This document shows positions 43,714 to 51,753 of a stretch of DNA of 58,586 nt, piece by piece (position 1 is the stretch's first letter; the number at the start of each line of letters is the position of its first letter). Both the position numbers and the translations under genes were made by a program. Below the pieces are notes generated by a model. That model ran no database searches. It was given only the letters and a program-made list of their open reading frames with translations, and had not been told where the DNA came from. The stretch comes from JALEVB01 sp022768265 (GTDB lineage: Bacteria > Bacillota_I > Bacilli_A > Erysipelotrichales > Erysipelotrichaceae). The stretch covers positions 1-58,586 of the forward strand of contig JAXFJE010000011.1 in the NCBI GenBank assembly GCA_034168985.1. The letters are read 5' to 3'.

Positions 43714-45858
43714 ATGAAGACAGGTAGAGTTACAGTTCCAACAGATGTCGATGTTATTGAAGCAACTATCGATACGATAAATAGATGGAAAGCAGATGCT
43801 ATTCGTGACTGTGATGGTACGGATATGCCAGAAGAATTAAAATCGATGAATATCAAACAATATGCTACTTACTATACAACTAGAAAAGATAATGAATGGG
43901 CAAAAAATAATCCAGAAGAAATTCAGCAGATGTATTTAATGAGTGATTTTGTAACAGCAAAAGATACTACATTAAAGATTGCAATCATGAAACACTTCTA
44001 TAAAGATCAATTAAAACCTAATACAATAGACGATATTCATCGTTGGTGGGAAGTAATTGATCGTACAAGTGATCAAGTAGTTACAGAATGGGAATATGAT
44101 GAAGATACTCAGGAGGTCATCATTCATAATGCCAAGATGTACCATGCATATACAGTAAGCTTTTTAGCATTTGTCATATGGGATCCTGTACATATGTACA
44201 ATTCTTTGACTAATGATTGGCAAGGCCAAGAACATCAAATGACTTTTGATGTACGTCAGCCAAAAACTAAAGCTTATTGTTTAAATAAATTTAGAAAATT
44301 TTGTGAAGAAAGAAAAGATGTGGATGTTGTACGCTTTACAACTTTCTTTCATCAATTTACCTTACAGTTTGATGAGTTAGCACGTGAAAAATTTGTAGAC
44401 TGGTTTGGTTATAGTGCTAGTGTTTCACCATATATCCTAGAACAATTTGAGCAAGAAGTAGGATATAAATTTAGACCAGAATACATCATTAATAAAGGGT
44501 ATAATAACTCAACATTCTGTGTCCCAACTAAAGAATATCGTGATTTCATGGATTTCCAACAACGTGAAGTTGCAAAATTAGCTAAAGAGTTTGTTGATAT
44601 TTGCCATGAATATGGTAAAGAAGCAATGATGTTTTTGGGAGACCATTGGATTGGAACTGAACCTTTTGGTAAGTATTTTGCATCTATTGGTCTTGATGCC
44701 GTCGTTGGTAGTGTAGGCTCTGGAACAACATTACGTTTGATCTCAGACATCAAAGGAGTTAAATATACAGAAGGTCGTTTCTTACCTTATTTCTTCCCAG
44801 ATACCTTCCATGAAGGTGGAGATCCAACAAAAGAAGCCAAGGTCAATTGGGTAACAGCTAGAAGAGCAATCTTAAGAAGTCCAGTTGATCGTATTGGTTA
44901 TGGTGGTTATTTAAAATTAGCATTACAATTCCCTGATTTTATGGAATATATCGAAACTGTTTGTGATGAATTTAGAGAGTTGTATGAACATGTGAATCAA
45001 CAAGAACCATTAAATCTATTAAAAGTTGGGGTGTTGAATTCATGGGGTGAACTTCGTCGTTGGGGTACTCATCTTGTTCATCATGCAATTTGGTACAAAC
45101 AAATATATTCATATACTGGTGTTATGGAAGCTTTGAGCGGATACCCATTTGATGTTCGTTTCATAAGTTTTGAAGATGTCAGAAAAGATCCAACGATCTT
45201 AAATGAATTAGATGTTGTGATCAATGTTGGTTCAGCATACACAAGCTTTAGCGGTGGTGAAGAATGGGATGAAAAAGTCATCAGTTTTCTTCGCGCATAC
45301 GTAGATAATGGCGGTGGTTTTATTGGTGTTGGAGAACCTAGCGCTATTCATCGAAATGGTAAATACTTTACATTGTATGATGTCTTAGGTGTTGATAAAG
45401 AATTAGGATTCAGCATGCATACGGATAAATATAACTGGGATGAATGTGAGAAACATTTCATTACGGAAGATCTAACAACAGAGGATTGGGGCGAATGTGT
45501 AAATGATGTATATGCTCTTCCTGAAACTCAAATCATTAAAACTAAAGATCTTCATGTAAATTTAGCGGCTAATGAATATGGTAAAGGTAGAGGAATTTAT
45601 ATCAATGGTTTACCATTTAGTTTTGAAAATACTCGTTTATTGTATCGCGCAATCTTCTATGCTGCCCATAAAGAAGATGCGATGTATACATGGTTTAGCA
45701 CTAATTATAATGTCGATGTTAATGTGTATCCTTCAACGAATAGTTATTGTGTAGTTAATAATACTTATGAAAAGCAAACAACAACTGTTTATAAAGCAGA
45801 TGGAACAAACTTTGATGTTACATTAGATGCTTGTGAGATTAAATGGTTTGAAATATAA
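43714..45858 (+). CDS. lnpA: 1,3-beta-galactosyl-N-acetylhexosamine phosphorylase (GH112)
   Basis: A 714-residue cytosolic phosphorylase that splits galacto-N-biose or lacto-N-biose with phosphate into galactose 1-phosphate and N-acetylhexosamine. It matches the bifidobacterial enzyme along its whole length: KADAIRDCDGT near 26-36, SFLAFVIWDPVHMYNSLTNDW (149-169), FTTFFHQFTLQFDE near 208-221, MMFLGDHWIGTEP with the general-acid candidate Asp310, and FLPYFFPDTFHEGGDP. ATG 43714 is chosen, with GGAGG six bases upstream; the open frame upstream has no site. As last gene of the ABC operon it defines the imported substrate. The kinase and epimerase steps (lnpB, lnpD) are not in the window. Confidence 0.95.
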   Translation: MKTGRVTVPTDVDVIEATIDTINRWKADAIRDCDGTDMPEELKSMNIKQYATYYTTRKDNEWAKNNPEEIQQMYLMSDFVTAKDTTLKIAIMKHFYKDQLKPNTIDDIHRWWEVIDRTSDQVVTEWEYDEDTQEVIIHNAKMYHAYTVSFLAFVIWDPVHMYNSLTNDWQGQEHQMTFDVRQPKTKAYCLNKFRKFCEERKDVDVVRFTTFFHQFTLQFDELAREKFVDWFGYSASVSPYILEQFEQEVGYKFRPEYIINKGYNNSTFCVPTKEYRDFMDFQQREVAKLAKEFVDICHEYGKEAMMFLGDHWIGTEPFGKYFASIGLDAVVGSVGSGTTLRLISDIKGVKYTEGRFLPYFFPDTFHEGGDPTKEAKVNWVTARRAILRSPVDRIGYGGYLKLALQFPDFMEYIETVCDEFRELYEHVNQQEPLNLLKVGVLNSWGELRRWGTHLVHHAIWYKQIYSYTGVMEALSGYPFDVRFISFEDVRKDPTILNELDVVINVGSAYTSFSGGEEWDEKVISFLRAYVDNGGGFIGVGEPSAIHRNGKYFTLYDVLGVDKELGFSMHTDKYNWDECEKHFITEDLTTEDWGECVNDVYALPETQIIKTKDLHVNLAANEYGKGRGIYINGLPFSFENTRLLYRAIFYAAHKEDAMYTWFSTNYNVDVNVYPSTNSYCVVNNTYEKQTTTVYKADGTNFDVTLDACEIKWFEI

Positions 45859-45886
45859 GCTAACTAATAAATGCATATTAATTATT

Positions 45887-45915
45887 TTGACAATTGCAAG
45901 CGCTCGCAATAATAA
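45887..45915 (+). promoter_or_regulatory. Promoter with a LacI/CcpA-type operator, no gene behind it
   Basis: TTGACA (45887-45892), 17-base spacer, TAATAA (45910-45915). The spacer is filled by the near-perfect palindrome TTGCAAGCGCTCGCAA (45894-45909), typical of LacI/GalR or cre sites. The next thing downstream is the ISL3 element at 46005, so the original target gene seems to have been lost or displaced. Confidence 0.55.
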
Positions 45916-46078
45916 GGTATATATGGTAATATAGTATTAAATTAAGGGATAGTAATTGTAAAAATTTGCAAGCTTAACCCATTTAAAAAGGGGTAACCGA
46001 ACTCTTAGGGGTCAAAAACGGGGGACAACAAATTCTCCGAAAACAACAGGGGTTGACTTCAGGGGGCAAACAAAATAG

Positions 46079-46127
46079 AAAAAAGCTTCTGATGTAGTTG
46101 AAATACAACTACTATCGGAAGCTTTTT
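46079..46127. terminator. Hairpin terminator at the left end of the ISL3 element
   Basis: AAAAAGCTTC ... GTAGTTG / CAACTAC ... GAAGCTTTTT-type dyad with T-run on the + side and A-run on the other, ending the transposase transcript. Confidence 0.75.
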
Positions 46128-46165
46128 TAATGTTGAAAGATAATACCAAACTTATTAATTATCTA

Positions 46166-47500
46166 TCAATCATTGTTCTTCTTGTATGGTCCTCGTTTTT
46201 TACCAACCTTATGAATTTTACTATTAGATAATGGTACAACATTTATAGGTGCATCATCACGAATAGCCCATAATATCCTATTCCTAGCAAATTCAAAATT
46301 GCTTATTCCATGTGATTGTCTACGCAATGCAGTTGGAATATTGTTAAATGATTCCATCGGACCGTTGGATAGTCTTCTGAGCATCTCGTTTTTAGATCCA
46401 TTCTTTTGAGTCTTAACACATATGAATGAATTTACGATGGATTGATGGTATTTCGTAAGAAGTTTGGCAAAGCCTCTAAATATGGAAATATCAGAACTAC
46501 AATATATTTCAATTAGTTCATCTAGCTTCTTTTGGGCACCATCTAAATCATTAGCGAATTCATTGTTGAACGATTCATAAAGATCCTTTAGATTACGTAT
46601 CGCCATGAAGTTGTCATCTAGTTTTAGAAATTCGTTTTCCCATTCATAAGTATCCATGAACTTTCCAAGTTTATGGTTATAACGAGGTTCATGATATGAC
46701 CGGTTGACTGGGTTCATAAGAAGGACCCATTGTGCGTTTTTTAGTATATATACCTCAGGTGAATCCTGTATGGTCTTATTATCCTGATTCGTTTGATAGT
46801 TTTTAGTTGCCAAGGTTTTTCTGTCACGTTCCTGATAACGCTTATTTACAGCGTTGATATAATTGCGTATGAGCCTAAGTAACCATTGGAGCACATGAAA
46901 AGAATCAGTGATGACCAGCGTGTACTTGCAGTCATTAGATATGTTAAGATAATCTTCATCGATGCATATATATTCGGTTAATGGTTTTCTTTTTAGGCGA
47001 ACATATTTCATGAATATTTGATGGACGTAAGAATCTGATACATGTAATCTTTGTGCTACTTGGGTACATGATAGGTTGATATCCTTTAGTTCCATGATGA
47101 TACGAATTGTTATGATCTTGGTTATCTGTTTGCGAGGTTCGACGAAATTTAAGCTGTCATAGCAAGAATAGTTACATTCTTTGTTTGAGCATATCCAGCG
47201 TCTTCCCATGACTGTCAATTTCAGCGTGTAGCCATCCAGCAAAATCTGGTTTTTTGGATGTTTGGTGAATCTTCCTTTGGAATAAAGTCTTGAACTACAT
47301 ACAGGACATACAAGATCATGTTTTAGGTTCTTGGTAATAGTAACAGATTTGACATTATTATCGATCTTTATATCGATAACAGAGGAATCTTCATCTATGA
47401 CATCAAGCAATTGTGCTATATAATTATCTATGGTTAATACCTTCTTTCTAGTATTAGGTTTGGCAACTTTAATAATAGAAAGAAAAGGAGGAATCGGCAA
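46166..47500 (-). CDS. ISL3-family transposase, probably defective
   Basis: A 444-codon frame: zinc-binding C65-x2-C68 and C104-x4-C109, helical HTH region (about 120-170), the first catalytic Asp in ICIDED (181) and the Glu in GPMESFNN (383). Between the first Asp and the DxFHV motif (TDSFHV, 198-203) relatives have about 65 more residues including the second catalytic Asp; here they are absent without a frameshift, which looks like an in-frame deletion. Only a TTG at 47500 inside a hairpin can start the frame. Related proteins start near MDNYI; here that Met is ATA (47429-47431), eight bases after a good AGAAGG. Both points suggest a dead gene. Confidence 0.82.
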   Translation of the reverse strand: MPIPPFLSIIKVAKPNTRKKVLTIDNYIAQLLDVIDEDSSVIDIKIDNNVKSVTITKNLKHDLVCPVCSSRLYSKGRFTKHPKNQILLDGYTLKLTVMGRRWICSNKECNYSCYDSLNFVEPRKQITKIITIRIIMELKDINLSCTQVAQRLHVSDSYVHQIFMKYVRLKRKPLTEYICIDEDYLNISNDCKYTLVITDSFHVLQWLLRLIRNYINAVNKRYQERDRKTLATKNYQTNQDNKTIQDSPEVYILKNAQWVLLMNPVNRSYHEPRYNHKLGKFMDTYEWENEFLKLDDNFMAIRNLKDLYESFNNEFANDLDGAQKKLDELIEIYCSSDISIFRGFAKLLTKYHQSIVNSFICVKTQKNGSKNEMLRRLSNGPMESFNNIPTALRRQSHGISNFEFARNRILWAIRDDAPINVVPLSNSKIHKVGKKRGPYKKNND

Positions 47501-47675
47501 AAAAATTAGCCTTGATTCCTCTTTTTTTATGGTTAGATGGATTCCTTAAAGTTGACCACTAAAGTCTTGACCCCTAAAGATTTTGGAAATCCTTTTTTTA
47601 CATGAAATATGATTGTTTATTATAAGTTGAATTACTTTGAAATATATGAAAATACTTATAAATTTGCAAAAAATA

Positions 47676-48383
47676 TTAATTATCATCTTGCGAGTAAACA
47701 CATTGGACTAATTTATAAATGTTTGTATTATAGTATTCAAAACCAAAATTATAAGGAAACCCATTTTGCATATGGGCTGTTAATGTCATGAGGATTACTG
47801 GAGAATTATCTTCAATAGTTAACAAGTTAGCAATGGATTTAGGACAAGCTACTGCTTCTAGTTTTTGATCCATAAAAGCAAATTTTATTCCTTTTTTTTC
47901 TAAATGATCATAAATAGAATTATATATTATTTTTTCATTTAGATCTGGACATTGCTTGTAAATAAAATACTCGCAAATATATACTACTGGAACATTATCA
48001 AAACAGCGTACTCTACGAACTTCCCATACTTTATCATTTGCGCTTATATTGAGTTTTTCCGCAATGTATTCAGTTGGTGAAATAAGTTTTAATGAAGCAA
48101 AACTAGTAGATGGTTTTAATCCTCTTCTTTTTGCTTCTTTAGAAAAACCTACTCCACATTGAAATTCAGAATATTTAGGACGAGCAGAAACAAAAGTTCC
48201 AATTCCTTTTCGACGATATAGTGTACCTTTTGACACTAATTCATCAAGAACATTTCTAACTGTCATTCGAGAGCAACTGAATTTGTTGCATAACTCATTT
48301 TCTGATTCAATAATTTGTCCTTGAGCGTAAATTCCACTTTCAATTTGATTCAAAATATAGTCTTTTATGATTTTCTTTTTCAT
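47676..48383 (-). CDS. GntR-family (HutC/UTRA) transcriptional regulator
   Basis: A 235-residue repressor: N-terminal winged helix (about 1-68, ESENELCNKFSCSRMTVRNVLDELVSKG and RRKGIGTFV as landmarks) and a C-terminal UTRA ligand domain (about 85-230). UTRA regulators of this type answer to sugar phosphates such as GlcNAc-6-P, trehalose-6-P or glucosamine-6-P. Start ATG 48383 behind AGAGG; the upstream ATG at 48422 lacks a site. It is divergent from PTS operon 3 whose promoter carries a TGTATATACA palindrome, the likely operator. Confidence 0.9.
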   Translation of the reverse strand: MKKKIIKDYILNQIESGIYAQGQIIESENELCNKFSCSRMTVRNVLDELVSKGTLYRRKGIGTFVSARPKYSEFQCGVGFSKEAKRRGLKPSTSFASLKLISPTEYIAEKLNISANDKVWEVRRVRCFDNVPVVYICEYFIYKQCPDLNEKIIYNSIYDHLEKKGIKFAFMDQKLEAVACPKSIANLLTIEDNSPVILMTLTAHMQNGFPYNFGFEYYNTNIYKLVQCVYSQDDN

Positions 48384-48469
48384 ATGTATGCCTCTATGTG
48401 GTGGTTGAAGTTTTTTAGACATAATAATTTTAACATAAAATTAAGTAAAAAAATTATTATATTAATGTA

Positions 48470-48498
48470 TTGACAACATGTATATACAAGTGTAATAT
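48470..48498 (+). promoter_or_regulatory. Promoter of PTS operon 3 with GntR-type operator in the spacer
   Basis: TTGACA (48470-48475), 17-base spacer, TAATAT (48493-48498). The spacer contains the perfect palindrome TGTATATACA (48479-48488), like known TreR-type GntR operators, so the repressor would block RNA polymerase directly. Confidence 0.78.
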
Positions 48499-48531
48499 AT
48501 AAATAACGAGGTACCTAGTTAGGAGAAGGAT

Positions 48532-49233
48532 ATGAACAACATTTTAAAAAGCATATATCATCAAATGATAGTATCATGCCAGGGATATGATGAGAGAACT
48601 TTTCATACATGTCAAGATATGTTAGCAATGGCCAATGCTGCTTATCTTGGGGGATGTTCAGGCTTTAGGGTTAATTCTCCTGAATATGTTAAGGAAATTA
48701 AAAGTAAATTTCCAGATAAGCCGATAATAGGCATTTGGAAAAAGGAAAGTGCAAATTCTGATGTGTACATAACTCCTGATGTAAAATCGGCATTTTCATT
48801 AGTAGATGCTGGAGCGGATATTGTTGCGTTAGATTGTACATTAAGAAAAAATTATTTGGGTGAATATGGATGGCAGACCATTCAAAAGATCAAAAAGATT
48901 AATAAGGAATTAATCTTAATGGCTGATTGCTCAACCTATGAAGAAGCAAAGTTGGCTGCAGAAGCCGGAGCAGATATTGTTTCGACAACAATGAGCGGCT
49001 ATACTGAATATTCTCGTCATCTTTCAGGTCCAGATTTGGAAATGATTAAACAATGTAAATCAAATTTAAATGTTTTTGTGATTTGTGAAGGAAAAATATG
49101 GACAAAAGAAGATGCATTGATGTGTTTTGAAAATGGTGCAGATGCGATTGTTGTTGGTACTGCAATAACAAATCCCAAAATGATCACAGAACATTTTGTT
49201 AACTATTTAAAGGAGAATAAAATATGTCAATAG
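48532..49233 (+). CDS. nanE: N-acylmannosamine-6-phosphate 2-epimerase (NanE-like)
   Basis: A 233-residue TIM-barrel enzyme of the NanE family, which turns ManNAc-6-P into GlcNAc-6-P. Landmarks: MIVSCQ near 12-17, GCSGFRVNSPEYVKEIK near 40-56, PIIGIWKKE near 64-72 with the conserved Lys, GADIVALDCTLR near 92-103, LMADCSTYEEA, and a phosphate loop GADAIVVGTAITNP near the end. First gene of operon 3 with an AGGAGAAGGA site. In this operon it suggests that a mannosamine or glucosamine derivative is the substrate; the acyl group might differ from acetyl. Confidence 0.9.
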   Translation: MNNILKSIYHQMIVSCQGYDERTFHTCQDMLAMANAAYLGGCSGFRVNSPEYVKEIKSKFPDKPIIGIWKKESANSDVYITPDVKSAFSLVDAGADIVALDCTLRKNYLGEYGWQTIQKIKKINKELILMADCSTYEEAKLAAEAGADIVSTTMSGYTEYSRHLSGPDLEMIKQCKSNLNVFVICEGKIWTKEDALMCFENGADAIVVGTAITNPKMITEHFVNYLKENKICQ

Positions 49234-49700
49234 TTTTAGCAAGAGTTGATGACAGACTTATCCATGGTCAAGTTGCTACTAGTTGGATTAGATCAAATGC
49301 AATTGAAGTTGCTGTTGTTGTTGATGATAAGATTGGAAATGATGATCAGCAGAAATCGATTTTAAAAATGTCTGCTCCAGCAAGTACTAAAGTATATGCA
49401 ATGGGGGTAGATAAGTTTTTAGACAAGTACAATAAAGGAATTTTAGACAAGTATCGTGTTATGTTAGTCTTTGAAAATGTATTCGCTCCATTAGAATTAA
49501 TTAAAAAAGGCTTGATGATCAAAACGTTAAATTTAGGAGGAATAAGATTTAAAGAAGGTAGAACTACGTATACTAAATCAGTATCATTAACTGATGAAGA
49601 AAAAAAATGTATTTTAGATTTAAATAGTTTGGGAGTTCATGTATTTTCTCAACAGGTTTTGGCAGATGAACCTATTGATATAATTTCATTGATTAAATAA
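49224..49700 (+). CDS. PTS mannose-family IIB component (operon 3)
   Basis: A 158-residue IIB-man protein; ARVDDRLIHGQVATSW gives phospho-His14, and LNLGGIRFKEGR follows near 110-121. The start overlaps the end of nanE by ten bases and has AAGGAGAA, so it is translationally coupled. Confidence 0.93.
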   Translation: MSIVLARVDDRLIHGQVATSWIRSNAIEVAVVVDDKIGNDDQQKSILKMSAPASTKVYAMGVDKFLDKYNKGILDKYRVMLVFENVFAPLELIKKGLMIKTLNLGGIRFKEGRTTYTKSVSLTDEEKKCILDLNSLGVHVFSQQVLADEPIDIISLIK

Positions 49701-49718
49701 GGAGGATAATAAATAATT

Positions 49719-50495
49719 ATGTTGTTTGAAGCTATTATCGTGAGCATATTAGCTGCTATATTATCGATTGAAGGAATGAATGGCCAATTTCAATTTGCTG
49801 CACCTCTTGTTAGTGGAACACTGACAGGATTAGTTTTAGGAGATATGACACAAGGCATTATTATTGGTGCTAGTTTACAATTGGTATTTATGGGAGTTTC
49901 AGGTGTAGGTGCTGCGGTTCCACCAGATAAAACAATCGGAACGGTTGTAGCTACAGCATTTGCTATTTTGAGTGGAGTTACAACAGAAGTTGCATTGTCT
50001 TTTGCGGTTGTAGTTGCTGTGGCTTCACAAGCGTTGGATATTTTTGGTAGGACATTTACTACTATATTTATGCATATGGCAGATGGTTATGCTGAGAAGC
50101 GTCAGTATTCTAAAATGTCGATGATTCACTATGCTGGAATAATCGTTACTTTTGTGAGGGTGTTTATTTTAGTATTCCCTGCAATATATTTAGGCGTTGG
50201 TGTTGTTGAAAGCATGATGAATGTCATTCCTGAATGGGTACTAAGAGGATTAGAAGTTTCAGGAGGAATGCTTCCAGCAGTAGGATTTGGAATGTTGATG
50301 ACAATGCTAAATATTCCATACTTATTTCCATTTTTCTTTATTGGATTTGCATTAGCAACTTTTGCTGGTTTTTCTACAGTTGGAGTTACAATGGTTGCAG
50401 TATGCATTGCTTTGATATTTGATTATCAAAAAAGAAATAAGAGCAATGATGATAATCATAATGACTTAGATGATTTAGATTCATTAATGGAATAA
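49719..50495 (+). CDS. PTS mannose-family IIC component (operon 3)
   Basis: A 258-residue IIC-man permease: GLVLGDMTQGIIIGASLQLVFMG near 37-59, GVGAAVPPDKTIG near 61-73, several helices and an acidic Asp-rich tail. GGAGG site about 13 bases upstream. Confidence 0.92.
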   Translation: MLFEAIIVSILAAILSIEGMNGQFQFAAPLVSGTLTGLVLGDMTQGIIIGASLQLVFMGVSGVGAAVPPDKTIGTVVATAFAILSGVTTEVALSFAVVVAVASQALDIFGRTFTTIFMHMADGYAEKRQYSKMSMIHYAGIIVTFVRVFILVFPAIYLGVGVVESMMNVIPEWVLRGLEVSGGMLPAVGFGMLMTMLNIPYLFPFFFIGFALATFAGFSTVGVTMVAVCIALIFDYQKRNKSNDDNHNDLDDLDSLME

Positions 50496-50508
50496 AAGGG
50501 AGAAAAAT

Positions 50509-51318
50509 ATGGCAGATAAATTATTTAATAATAAAGATCTAAGAACGACTTTTATAAGAGGATTGGGTTTACAGTTTTCATGGAACTATGAAAGAATGCA
50601 AGCACTAGGTTATGCTAATGCATTGCTTCCAGCTCTAAAAAAAATATATAAAAATGATGAAGATGGATTAAATAAAGCTGTAGTTAGAAACTTGGAATTT
50701 TTTAATACTCAGCCATATATGGCAATGCCGATTTTAGGTGTATCAATGGCTATGGAAGAAAATTTGGCAACTGAACACAAAGTAGATGAAAATGCCATTA
50801 GTTCTATTAAAGTAGCTTTAATGGGACCATTAGCTGGAATTGGTGATTCTTTCTTCTGGTTTACATTATTGCCAATATGTGCTGGTGTCGGCGTATCATT
50901 GTCAACAAATGGAAGTATTTTAGGGCCAATTGTTTTCTTGGTCTTATATAATATAGTTAGTATTGCAGTTAGATGGTTTGGACTTACATATGGTTATAAA
51001 TATGGAAGCGAATTTGTATCTAAGATGTCTGGAAATAATGTAATGCAACGTTTAAGTGAAGGGGCTACTTTAGTTGGATTGATGGTACTAGGAACTATGA
51101 CAGCTACGATGGTAACAGTTCCGTTAGATTTTGTGATTGGTAAAGGCGATCAAGCTATGTCATTGCAGGGCATTTTTGATACCATAATGCCTAATTTAAT
51201 TCCATTATTGTTAGTTTTAGGCTCATATAAATTGATAAAAAACGGAATGTCTACAACAAAAGTTTTATTTTTAATTATTTTAATAGCTATTGTTGGTGCG
51301 GGAATTAACATTTTCTAG
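50509..51318 (+). CDS. PTS mannose-family IID component (operon 3)
   Basis: A 269-residue IID-man protein: SWNYERMQALGYANALLPALKKIY near 24-47, FFNTQPYMAMPILGVSMAMEE near 65-85 and LMGPLAGIGDSFFWFTLLP near 108-126. GGGAGAAAA site, 13 bases after IIC; IIA follows after one base. Confidence 0.93.
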   Translation: MADKLFNNKDLRTTFIRGLGLQFSWNYERMQALGYANALLPALKKIYKNDEDGLNKAVVRNLEFFNTQPYMAMPILGVSMAMEENLATEHKVDENAISSIKVALMGPLAGIGDSFFWFTLLPICAGVGVSLSTNGSILGPIVFLVLYNIVSIAVRWFGLTYGYKYGSEFVSKMSGNNVMQRLSEGATLVGLMVLGTMTATMVTVPLDFVIGKGDQAMSLQGIFDTIMPNLIPLLLVLGSYKLIKNGMSTTKVLFLIILIAIVGAGINIF

Positions 51319-51319
51319 T

Positions 51320-51751
51320 ATGAAAAACATATTATTAATTAGTCATGGGCCATTAGCAGAAGCATTAATTGCTTCTGCTGCCATGCTATATGGAAAAAAA
51401 GAAAATGTAGCATTCTATGGATTAAATCCTGAAGATAATATAGCTGAATTCGAAAACAAAATTTTTCAATATGTTGAAGAACATAAAGAAAACGATATTA
51501 TTATAATGTGTGATATATCGGGAGGATCACCTTACAATTGTGCTTCTAAAATAAAATTTAGGTATCCAAATATAGAAATTGTATCTGGAATGAATGTAGC
51601 AATGGTACTAGAAGTATTTTTATCCGAAGAATACTGTACATTGAAGGAGCTTGTTTTAAAGGCAGAAAATGCGGGCAAAGAAAGTGTATGTATTGCTCAT
51701 ATTGATAATAATATCATAAAAGATGAAATGGATGAAATGATGGAAGAGTAG
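51320..51751 (+). CDS. PTS mannose-family IIA component (operon 3)
   Basis: A 143-residue IIA-man protein; MKNILLISHGPLAEAL gives phospho-His9, and MCDISGGSPYNCA follows near 64-76. ATG 51320 is the likely start, directly after the IID stop; the open frame upstream overlaps IID. Confidence 0.91.
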   Translation: MKNILLISHGPLAEALIASAAMLYGKKENVAFYGLNPEDNIAEFENKIFQYVEEHKENDIIIMCDISGGSPYNCASKIKFRYPNIEIVSGMNVAMVLEVFLSEEYCTLKELVLKAENAGKESVCIAHIDNNIIKDEMDEMMEE

Positions 51752-51753
51752 TT

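Larger units (their letters stand above)
46005..47577. mobile_element. ISL3-family insertion sequence, probably inactive
   Basis: Terminal inverted repeats TTAGGGGTCAA at 46005-46015 and its complement at 47567-47577 enclose one transposase gene on the minus strand. Hairpins with T-runs lie near both ends (46079-46127 and 47490-47527), which would shield the transposase from outside transcription. GGGG-containing subterminal repeats follow the left end. I see no 8-bp target duplication (flanks ccgaactc and agattttg differ), so the element is old or recombined. Confidence 0.8.

Noticed and set aside
45997..47585. Target-site duplication of the ISL3 element
   Set aside because: The eight bases on each side (ccgaactc and agattttg) do not match at the boundaries used.
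47609..47791. 60-codon + strand frame to the right of the ISL3 element
   Set aside because: It overlaps the 3' end of the GntR gene on the opposite strand, has no clear site and no recognisable family.
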